A DNA stretch of 64,000 bases from contig OY783220.1 in the NCBI GenBank assembly GCA_963678705.1, forward strand, positions 7,771,001 through 7,835,000, written 5' to 3'. A model generated the notes under the pieces. That model was not told where the DNA came from and made no database searches. It saw only the letters and a program-made list of their open reading frames with translations. The DNA is from Panorpa germanica. Taxonomy: Eukaryota > Arthropoda > Insecta > Mecoptera > Panorpidae. Below are positions 12,958-21,473 of this stretch, in pieces. A program made the translations under genes and the position numbers. How positions within the stretch are numbered: the first letter of the stretch is position 1; the number at the start of each line of letters is the position of its first letter.

Positions 12958-13115
12958 ATGACAATGTGGCAGAGCGGTGGAATGGGGGGCGGTCATAATG
13001 CCGCCAACAACCCCTGGATGAAGTTGATGGGAATTGTCCAGAAAGAACGTCGACATCATGAGAGTGGAGGAGCTGCTTCCGCCTCTGGGGGCTCGAACGA
13101 CCGAACTCTAAACCA
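12958..13115 (+). CDS. Host gene, first coding exon (unrecognised protein N-terminus)
   Basis: This ATG-initiated frame of 52 codons plus two bases ends at a consensus donor (CA then GTAAGT, 13116). An acceptor-like TTGCCCAG at 12934 would begin the exon at 12935, and an in-frame TAA at 12946 fixes translation to the ATG at 12958 or 12964; both have A at -3. The exon is much richer in G+C than its flanks, as expected of real coding sequence. The peptide begins MTMWQSGGMGGGH, is glycine-, asparagine- and serine-rich, and contains a basic stretch KERRHH; no signal peptide, membrane segment or known domain is visible. It joins in phase to 20855-20964 across a 7.7-kb intron. I do not recognise the protein. 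An alternative is that it is a pseudogene exon, but phase consistency argues against that. Confidence 0.6.
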
Positions 13116-14278
13116 GTAAGTTGACCATCCATTAATATTACTAATCTAAAAATCATGTTCAGGAAATAATGAATGGTAAAACGGTTTGTGATTCAAAGTA
13201 AAGGGTTAAATGGTTTTTGAAATGTACGTGTAGTATACTGGGGACGCGGTGCGACGGATGTGACACGTGTTTAAAGGCTTAAAGGTTTGTTTCATTTAAG
13301 GGACTCTTAACCCTTCCATTAATATGTAGGAGAGGTACCGGAAGTGATATATAAGACTAACAGTTTGTTCCTTCCCAGGAAATTGCATTATTTGTACCAA
13401 GATTGTACATGTAGAGGGGAAGATTATAATCCTAGATTCGTGTAAATTAGAAGACGGAGAATTTAGTAAAGAAAAGAAAATAACTTTGTGGTCCCACTTC
13501 TGATTTAGATTACATAATGTTAGACAATGACGTCACGATTGACAACTACAATTTAATAAGACATTTATGTAAAAATTGATGGTATGGTCTGAATAGTTTC
13601 GCAATTATTTTATCAAATTGTTGTAAAATTTTGTTCTTAATAGAAATTCAGCTGAATCTACATATAATTGGATATCGTTCTTTTTGCAATAGAAGTATCT
13701 TTGATAATTTATAAATTTTCACCAGTATGACCGCTGCTGGAAATCAAAAGAATTTACTAGCTATGCGATTATTGAGTGATAAACTGAAAGTATTCACTGG
13801 TCCGCACAACTCGCTTCAAACGCATTGGATTTATTGTATAAAACACGCAAGAGAATAGAAGCCAATGCGTTTGATGGCAGACATGTGGACCTGTGGATGC
13901 TCACCTCAAGAAATAACTTGACCTTGTATCTTCAATAAAATGTATACCACGTTAGACATATATAATATAATGAAAAATTTATATAGTTCAAATTACGAGA
14001 GTTCGGCAGCGACTCATACTTAAAACAAGTTGTGGGGTATAAACTGCCGATATAACTAAAAAGCACTGACTCACTTATTTTTCTATAATGTATATAGAAA
14101 CGAATAAGATAAAATTAATTATCGTATTATAGATTTATACCGCTCTTATAACCTCTTATTTAAATACGATTTATATGGTTAAAAAGTAAACCTTTGTAAC
14201 TGAATTTGAAATATTATTTTGAAGCATATTTAAATTTTTTCTCTCAATTAAAAATAGAAGAAACTTTCCACTAAATTC

Positions 14279-14752
14279 AGTTACATGTATTTAAGGTTTA
14301 TTTAGCATAAAATAGTTTTTTTTTAACATAAAAAAATTAGTTAAAATAACTTTACTATTATGTCAAATTCTTAAAAATACAAAATATTTTTCCTTATAAA
14401 ATAAGCTTTTTGTATAAATATAAATCCTGCTCGAAAAATAATAATAAAAGCGAGAGGCAAATACATTTTCTATATGTGGTATGTTTTAAAATATATTTGT
14501 CGATCATTGTTCTTTTTATAACATACTTTTGAAGGTACAATGAGAAAGTACCTAAAATAAAACAACGAAACTACCTAATTAAAAAACAATATTAAGACGC
14601 TTGTATATATCCCAATTATATCTTTCAAATCATAAACAATTTTTTACGAAGTACAATTGTACCAGACTGCCACAAAAGATATACGTTTAAGAATTGATTT
14701 CAAAGGTAAACATTCTTATGCTAAATAAACCTAAGCATACATAAATGTAACT
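14279..14752. repeat. Inverted-repeat element of about 475 bp
   Basis: AGTTACATGTATTTAAGGTT at the left and its near complement at 14716-14752 form imperfect termini, both containing TTTATTTAGCATAA on the facing strand. No coding capacity is seen. A separate perfect 12-bp inverted pair, GTAACTGAATTT (14198-14209) and AAATTCAGTTAC (about 14273-14284), overlaps its left edge. Probably a MITE. Confidence 0.5.
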
Positions 14753-16127
14753 AAGCTATTACGTTTAATCAATCCTCATTAGTTCTAGGTTACCAAGTTT
14801 AATAGAACTTAGATCTTAACTACCAGAGTTCTAAGATTTCGAACATAAACTTATATTTATAACTTAATTACTACACTATAAAATAGAACTATAAATTAAT
14901 CCACAAATATTTATGACTTAGTTTCATTACGCTACTGTAAAATAGATAAATTCCTTGTGTGAGAGCTAAACAATTAAACCAAAGATAAAACCCCTTTTAC
15001 TCTGTCTAGAATGAAGCAATTTTCAGATCTTAACTTTTCGTTTGATTCATACTAATCCTGTAAATCCCATTGGGATTAACTTGTAGTACGTTATAAATGG
15101 ATTATCCTCACTCGTAGTCTTCCGTCATAACCTTCAATTATTTATAATGTGATATTATTAAGAAGTAAGGGTGTATAAGAAGAATAAGAAAAGTAAATTC
15201 ACTTAATGTATCGTTCCCACCTACTGCATAATCGTTTCTTGAATATGTTTTAGTTTTAATTTTAATTTTAGTAGCATAAGTAAGTATACCCCGCACGTTT
15301 TTAAACTGAAATCATCAACTATGATAGTACAGTGCTATTTTTATTGAATGAGTGTAATATAACCTATAATCTGTCAAAGTAAAATTACTTTCGGCTTATG
15401 AAAAATAAAGAAATAAAAGTAATTATAATAAATATAATAATTTACATTAACTTATTTATATACGCACGTTTTTGTGAGGAAAGATACAATTTAAGGTTAA
15501 AACGTTAACTAAAAAGTAAGACTTAATATTAAAATAGTAAGGATAAATTAAGGTGCTATGTACGTATATTTGTAAGAGGTAAGAAGGCCCACGCTAATTA
15601 TTCTACGGAAAGAAAAGTTATTACAAAGCTTGAACATTTATCCGACTCCTAAAGTACGGATACGGTTCAAATAGCTCAATCGTGTGCAAAGTTATTAACG
15701 TTTTTATATTTGAAAACATGGAGTACTGGTACAAAGTTGCAAATCGGTTGTCATTTTAGTACACTGTTGCCATCTATATCTAACTATATAACCATGAAGT
15801 AATGTTTCACCTTAAAATAATTAAATATTAAATTAAATAAATTAACTATTAAAATAAATTAAGTTAAAATAGTAGTGCTTCATTTGTCGGAATGGTAGAA
15901 TTCTAATAAAAAAAAACATACTGTTTAAATATATTTATTTTATGACCCTTGAGGTTACAAATTATTAATACTCTATCTATCCTTCTAATCTATTTTACTG
16001 ATAGTTTAAAGTTCAATGTATGATACGAAATTAACTATGATATTCTAGGCGCGCTAAATTTAGAATCAAATGACTGAAATACTGACATATAATTAACCCA
16101 GAATCGTTATGTGCCATCATTTGATTA

Positions 16128-16128
16128 T

Positions 16129-16200
<72 letters not shown>
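16128..16200. repeat. (CA)n(TA)n microsatellite
   Basis: A short CA run passes directly into about 29 uninterrupted TA units. The open frames over it are low-complexity Tyr-Ile artefacts. Confidence 0.95.
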
Positions 16201-16204
<4 letters not shown>

Positions 16205-16494
16205 TATTCATTAATACAATTTCATTATAACGGGAGTAATTTTGTTTTGATGTTGACTTGCAATTTTTTAACGTGGGGAACAATCTTGATAAGTGAAGAG
16301 CCAGTAGAGAGTGTAATTTTATAATATCTTTTACCTGAAGATGGCCTCGCATGTGCCGTCGATAACTGCAAATATCTTTTTATAATAAAGTTCAGTTATC
16401 TATGATAAAAGGGTTGTTTTATTGAACATATACCTAGTAATTGGAAGGCGATTTTAAATCCTTAACTAGAATTATTGTATATACGGTTTTTAGA

Positions 16495-17115
16495 GCAGTC
16501 GTATTAAATCAATACAAAAACTAAAAGGTGATATTTTAATTTTATTCTAAAGTAGAAAATTTGAGTAAAAATGAAACACAATATCTGCCAAATATTACCA
16601 ATGACAATAAATGCAAATTGTGAATTAAGTTAATAGTAACGAAAACATTCTTCAGTTGAATTGTGAAATTTTTTATAGAAATTTGGACAGGACAACGTTT
16701 ATCAGGTCAGCTAGTATATTACAAATATTATTATTTTACCAAGATTTCACTAACAAAAGTCAGTTAAAAGGAAGAGATTATTATATGTTACATCTAAATT
16801 TAAGTAAGAAAAGATGGTTTAGAAATGAGTCCCGCAAAATTATATCAACTATAATCAGAATCAAAAGTAATTATTGTAAAACCACAGCTCACCGGTACAA
16901 AATTAATAAACTTTAGATCATATTATATTTGAATGCATAAATTATAGTTTCTACATTTTTGTTAAGTGATTCAAAATTATTTAGTGAATTATTTAAATAT
17001 TTAGAAATTTATAAAATAGAATTATAAAATGTTAAATATGTATAAAAAGTGTTTGATGATGGCTATGACGAATAAAAGTTAAGGCAAATAAATATAAAAA
17101 TATAAAAAAAAAAAA
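16495..17115 (+). mobile_element. LINE 3' end, copy 1 (5'-truncated, jockey/I-like)
   Basis: An open fragment at 16656-16916 encodes the distal part of a non-LTR ORF2, including KKRWFRNESRKIIS, and is interrupted before the terminal Cys-His knuckle that copy 2 (28005-28860) retains. Downstream come a shared 3' UTR with GATGGCTATGACGAATAAAA and an A-rich tail at about 17085-17115. The homology to copies 2 and 3 is seen directly. The clade is inferred from the C-terminal CxCG...H....C signature in copy 2. Confidence 0.65.
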
Positions 17116-17214
17116 TATTACAATTACTATATAATAAAATATTTTTTCAGTTTAAATTTTAGCAATTTTTTAACACATATTCGATAGTATATGCGATGTA
17201 TATATATATATATA

Positions 17215-17837
17215 TGTAGGATCGTAAAAATACATCAAGCGTACAAAGTAGGCGTAACTATAACACCCGAGCTAGAAAAGTCGTAAAATAGTGTGATTAA
17301 TGAGGGTATATATTTTAAGTAGAAACCAAGTGACAAGTTAAAAGCAATTATAATGTGTGGAACTTTAAACCACTGATTGAATACATGAGGGGATGTGTTA
17401 TTGAAATTAACCAGGCGTATTCTTAGAATTAAAATAACAAACCTTTTAAGCCAAGCTGAAAAAACTAATGTAGGACCGAGTATATATTAGCTAGAATTTA
17501 AGGTTGTTTATGCATTCATTGTTCTGTATTTGTAAAGTAAACATCAACGTTTATATTGTAACCTTATTGTATTAGCATTATTATTATCATTATTATTATC
17601 ATCGTTATTATTTTATTCAATAAATGTATTAAACCAATTATGTGATTCTTTATCATCCTGACAAACTAACTAAGATATTACATAGTTGAATATTAATTGA
17701 ATTGACATTTGCCCTAAATTAAATAAGAGTACCTTGATTCCACATCAGATTAGCGGATTGGTTATTGTTTTCCACATAAGAAGTTGGATAGTTCTCGTTT
17801 TCCACATCAGAGGTGGCATTGTACTCTCGTTTCCACA
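17215..17837 (+). repeat. 5' LTR
   Basis: Begins TGTAGGATCG and ends TTTCCACA. AATAAA at 17619-17624 is the likely polyadenylation signal, and TATATATT near 17481 is a possible promoter element upstream of it. The last 100 bp contain repeated TTCCACATCAGA-like motifs, the final one running across the LTR boundary into the leader. Confidence 0.93.
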
Positions 17838-18140
17838 TCAGAAGTGCGGATTAGTAGCTCATAGCGAATTGAACTAAGTGCGCGAAGTGAATAATACAAA
17901 GAAGTGCGGATTAGTAACTCATAGTGAATTGAACTAAGTGCGGATTAGTTATCTACGAGTTATCCACAAGTGAATAATACGGAGAAGAATAATACAAGAT
18001 AGTTTTCTACAAACAGTGCTTTCAAGTGATAGTTCATTAGCGGAATAGTCGAGAATTTATAAGACGGACTTTATAATAGGACTAGCAAGTGAATTGTATC
18101 AGAAAAGTGTGTAAACTGTTTTACGAGGAGAAAATTGAAA
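17838..18140 (+). other. LTR-element leader with 40-bp direct repeat; primer site unclear
   Basis: The leader starts TCAGAAGTGCGGATTAG, with no canonical TGG next to the LTR, so no standard tRNA primer-binding site is obvious. The bases loosely resemble a tRNA-Leu 3' complement. A 40-bp unit at 17841-17880 recurs at 17901-17940 with two mismatches, a 60-bp period. Packaging or priming roles are possible but unproven. Confidence 0.6.
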
Positions 18141-20102
18141 ATGGCATATAACGTAAACATGAACGATACTACTGTGGAAGATAGTTTGTTAGCTGGACGC
18201 TCAGGTAACTCAACATCTAATGAAGATAGTTGGTTGGGAGTACAAGCAGAGCTGACGAGGCTTAGAACAGAACTATTGCAGTTGAGTATCGGGAATAGTA
18301 CAATACAGGAACAGAGAATGAATCATCATGGGTTTATGCCGACACAGAACCTGGAATGCATACCTGTGTTTAACCCAGCAACCACGGTATTGACGGCTAC
18401 AGCTTGGGTGCGAAAATTGGAGGATATAGCAGACATTTATGGCTGGAGTGATAAAGTGAAGCTTCATCAAGGTGTCAACAAGCTGCAGTGTGCCGCGAAA
18501 AACTGGTTTGATGCTAGTTTGAACGTAGTCAAGGATTGGACGACGTTCAAATACGAATTAATCAGGAATTTTCCAGTGGAGTACGATGAATCTGACGTAC
18601 ACATGGAACTAATGAAGAGACAACGAGAAAAAAACGAAGCAATAGAAGATTATGTATACTCGGTGAAAGCGATCGCCAGTAAGAGTAATAATATCAGTGA
18701 AAAGGCCGTGATAAAATACATAATAGCCGGACTAAACAACAAAGACTTGATAAGTGTGTTATCAATGTGTGACTTTAAAACAGTGCCTGATTTGTTGTTA
18801 AAAGTAAAACGGTATGATTCGACACTATTACAAGTGCAAGAAAGGAATAATTTTAGTGTACGTAAAGACAGACCAAAAGACTTAAACGCGATAAAATGTT
18901 TTAATTGTAATAAAACCGGACACAAGGCAAACGTGTGCCGAAAAAGCAACCAAGACAGTAGGACTAAAAGATTCGAACCAAGTGAGAAAAACATTAAAAG
19001 TGAAAGTAAAATAAAGTGTTTTAAATGTCATGAAGAGGGACATATTTCGAGAAATTGTACCGCGAATAATACGAGTGATGCTTTGATAGTGAACACAAAT
19101 AAAACAAGTGATATGACAAAAGACATGACCATAGACAGTATCAGTTTTAAATGTCTGATTGATACCGGAAGTGATCAGAATTTGATTAGAGCTGACGATT
19201 ATATTAAATTAAGTAATAAAGCGGTTGTGCGCGAAAACAATATTGTATTGACTGGAATCGGAGGATTTCAAATCAAAGTTTTGGGTGAATTTAGTGCTCA
19301 AGTAAAAGTAGACAATGAACAGTACTGTACCAACTTTTTAATAGTTCCATCAAGTACAACTAGACATAGTGTTGTAATTGGTAAACCTCTGCTAGATCAA
19401 GTAGAAACCACAATAAGTGTAGACGGTATTACCATGCGGAAAAAGTACGAGGAAAGAAAACAAAATAAAATATTAAGTGTAGCCGACGACGAAATCGTCA
19501 TGGGTAATAACATTAGTCCAGGTGCCAGGGCTAAAGTTACGGAACTACTTAAAACTTATGAACCAAAAGTAACAAGGGTTACTGAAGCAGCAGAAATATA
19601 CATGACCGATGAGGTTCCTGTTTTTCAAAATTCGCGACGTATGACTTACTGCGAACAAGAAGAAGTTAATCGAGAAATGCGTGAGGACGATTTGCTAGAG
19701 TTACGTGCTAACGACAAGAAACATATATTAAAACCACAGGAAGAGAATCGCAAGAATTTCAATAGAAATAGGAAACCAGCTAGGACATATAAAGTCGGAG
19801 ACATTGTTGCCGTAAAAAGAACCCAGTTTGGTACTGGATTTAAATTATATAACAAATATTTAGGACCGTATCAGGTTACAGGAGTTGACCGAAATGAGCG
19901 GTATAGGGTAAGACGTATCGGTGAAGGGGAAGGTTCTTCTAATACACTTTCAAAGGCCGATCACATGAAACCATGGGACGTATTCTCAGACGACAGTGAT
20001 TCTGAAACCGGAGATGTTATGGGTCAGGTGCCGAACAGCAAACAGATGACAGCAGTAACGTATCGTCTTTGGAGGCCAAAGCAAGGTCATATGGCCGTGT
20101 AG
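18141..20102 (+). CDS. Gag-protease fused in frame to integrase C-terminal tail
   Basis: The 653-residue frame is given the ATG at 18141; the TTG two codons upstream is unlikely to be used. Residues of about 70-230 resemble a retrotransposon Gag capsid (WVRKLEDIADIYGW). Two CX2CX4HX4C zinc knuckles follow (about 252-265 and 292-305), then a retroviral-type aspartic protease with IDTGSDQNLI (about 339). Residues of about 480-514 (TDEVPVFQNSRRMTY...) match the entry to reverse transcriptase. The next residues, from DDLLELRAND, match the integrase C-terminal region, with KVGDIVAVKR and the GPY/F motif LGPYQV near 573. About 600-700 codons expected between them in Ty3/gypsy polyproteins are missing without loss of frame. 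The stop codon TAG lies inside the first bases of the 3' LTR. Role: particle assembly, probably complemented in trans. Confidence 0.9.
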   Translation: MAYNVNMNDTTVEDSLLAGRSGNSTSNEDSWLGVQAELTRLRTELLQLSIGNSTIQEQRMNHHGFMPTQNLECIPVFNPATTVLTATAWVRKLEDIADIYGWSDKVKLHQGVNKLQCAAKNWFDASLNVVKDWTTFKYELIRNFPVEYDESDVHMELMKRQREKNEAIEDYVYSVKAIASKSNNISEKAVIKYIIAGLNNKDLISVLSMCDFKTVPDLLLKVKRYDSTLLQVQERNNFSVRKDRPKDLNAIKCFNCNKTGHKANVCRKSNQDSRTKRFEPSEKNIKSESKIKCFKCHEEGHISRNCTANNTSDALIVNTNKTSDMTKDMTIDSISFKCLIDTGSDQNLIRADDYIKLSNKAVVRENNIVLTGIGGFQIKVLGEFSAQVKVDNEQYCTNFLIVPSSTTRHSVVIGKPLLDQVETTISVDGITMRKKYEERKQNKILSVADDEIVMGNNISPGARAKVTELLKTYEPKVTRVTEAAEIYMTDEVPVFQNSRRMTYCEQEEVNREMREDDLLELRANDKKHILKPQEENRKNFNRNRKPARTYKVGDIVAVKRTQFGTGFKLYNKYLGPYQVTGVDRNERYRVRRIGEGEGSSNTLSKADHMKPWDVFSDDSDSETGDVMGQVPNSKQMTAVTYRLWRPKQGHMAV

Positions 20103-20720
20103 GATCGTAAAAATACATCAAGCGTACAAAGTAGGCGTAACTATAACACCCGAGCTAGAAAAGTCGTAAAATAGTGTGATTAATGAGGGTATATATTTTA
20201 AGTAGAAACCAAGTGACAAGTTAAAAGCAATTATAATGTGTGGAACTTTAAACCACTGATTGAATACATGAGGGGATGTGTTATTGAAATTAACCAGGCG
20301 TATTCTTAGAATTAAAATAACAAACCTTTTAAGCCAAGCTGAAAAAACTAATGTAGGACCGAGTATATATTAGCTAGAATTTAAGGTTGTTTATGCATTC
20401 ATTGTTCTGTATTTGTAAAGTAAACATCAACGTTTATATTGTAACCTTATTGTATTAGCATTATTATTATCATTATTATTATCATCGTTATTATTTTATT
20501 CAATAAATGTATTAAACCAATTATGTGATTCTTTATCATCCTGACAAACTAACTAAGATATTACATAGTTGAATATTAATTGAATTGACATTTGCCCTAA
20601 ATTAAATAAGAGTACCTTGATTCCACATCAGATTAGCGGATTGGTTATTGTTTTCCACATAAGAAGTTGGATAGTTCTCGTTTTCCACATCAGAGGTGGC
20701 ATTGTACTCTCGTTTCCACA
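20098..20720 (+). repeat. 3' LTR
   Basis: Same length as, and identical by eye to, the 5' LTR, with AATAAA at about 20502-20507. The bases just upstream (GGTCATATGGCCG) are not a polypurine tract; the nearest purine-rich run is GGTGAAGGGGAAGG, about 165 bp upstream. It ends 134 bp before the acceptor of the next host exon. Confidence 0.93.
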
Positions 20721-20854
20721 TATATAAATACATTAAATAAGCTTTGTAAATAAAAAGTTAATAATAGAAGGGTTAAAGTAAGTACGTGAAATTATCCTAA
20801 TCGATATCATAAAATTCAGCGACCGTAATTTGACCTTTCTTTTATCGGTTACAG

Positions 20855-20964
20855 CAGTCTTTTAAATAAATATAAAAGTGTAATCAAGGGTGCAGAAAGA
20901 ATGGCAAACAATATGTACGGCACGAGACCTATTAACCATCCTGAAAACATTATTTCATCATGGG
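20855..20964 (+). CDS. Host gene, second coding exon
   Basis: The acceptor is strong (TTTGACCTTTCTTTTATCGG then TTACAG, ending 20854) and the donor is GTGAGT at 20965. Entering in the phase left by 12958-13115, all 36 codons are open, ending in phase 1. The peptide begins HSLLNKYKSV, contains AERMANNMYG, and ends at ENIISSW plus a split glycine codon. It is hydrophilic, with no recognised domain. If the second AG of the NAGNAG acceptor is used (exon from 20858), one serine is lost. The exon is sandwiched between an LTR element 134 bp upstream and a P-like transposon that starts 7 bp after it. It could also be a 5' UTR/ATG exon starting at 20900, but phase continuity favours a coding internal exon. 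Confidence 0.6.
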
Positions 20965-20970
20965 GTGAGT

Positions 20971-21031
20971 CAACACCTCCTAAATATACAAGGCCTAACT
21001 GCGATTTTGTGACGTCATCACTTGTAGTCAT
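20971..21031 (+). repeat. Left TIR and subterminal inverted repeat of the P-like element
   Basis: The terminal 36 bp begin CAACACCTCCTAAATATACA. One base later, 21008-21031 is a 24-bp perfect complement of 24905-24928. That segment includes the palindrome TGACGTCA, a CREB/ATF-type core, and is a probable transposase-binding or architectural site by analogy with P-element internal repeats. Confidence 0.9.
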
Positions 21032-21473
21032 CTGAACACCAGATGTTTTACACAATTCTACCTAAATATACTTGAAATGTACTTTAAGGGTATTGATTTA
21101 GTACAATTTAGAATCTCTCTGTGCATTACGTATTGTATTTACTTCCATGTTATTTCGGTTAAAAAAATCGTATAAAATATATAATTAATTAAAAATATAA
21201 ATAATCAGTCTTAAGAGGGTGTATTTATAGTAACTGTGTTTGTGTTTTTTTTTTGTTTATATTTGGTTTAAACATTAAACTGTTTTAATCTAAAAATTAG
21301 TGTTGTGTATGAAAACCTTGTATGGTGTATGTGCTGTAAATGTTTTACTGATCATTACGTGTGTAGAATTTTAGCTAACTGTGTAATATATAAAACTAAT
21401 TATAATATTCCACAATTAATAACCAGTTTGTCGAGTGAGTGACTTCTTAAAGTGTAAATTATTAGACAACAAA

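Larger units (their letters stand above)
17215..20720 (+). mobile_element. Ty3/gypsy LTR retrotransposon, internally deleted, Gag-only type
   Basis: Two 623-bp LTRs identical by eye (17215-17837, 20098-20720), each TGTAGG...CCACA, flank a 2260-bp interior with one intact ORF. TATA precedes the 5' LTR and follows the 3' LTR, fitting a 4-bp target duplication in a (TA)n run, although low complexity limits certainty. The interior lacks the reverse transcriptase core, RNase H and the integrase catalytic core, so the copy cannot mobilise itself and must have used proteins from an autonomous relative. Identical LTRs imply recent insertion. It sits in host intron 1, sense to the host gene. Confidence 0.93.
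13116..20854 (+). other. Putative host intron 1 (7.7 kb), repeat-filled
   Basis: Bounded by GTAAGT at 13116 and a polypyrimidine tract ending TTACAG at 20854. The acceptor is followed by CAG, making a NAGNAG pair that would add or skip one serine codon. The intron holds an inverted-repeat element (14279-14752), a CA/TA microsatellite (16128-16200), a LINE tail (about 16495-17115) and the LTR retrotransposon (17215-20720), which ends 134 bp before the acceptor. Stretches 13116-14270 and 14760-16100 contain nothing further that I can identify. Confidence 0.5.

Noticed and set aside
16109-16352. Open frames rich in Ile-Tyr on both strands
   Set aside because: Pure translation of the CA/TA microsatellite.
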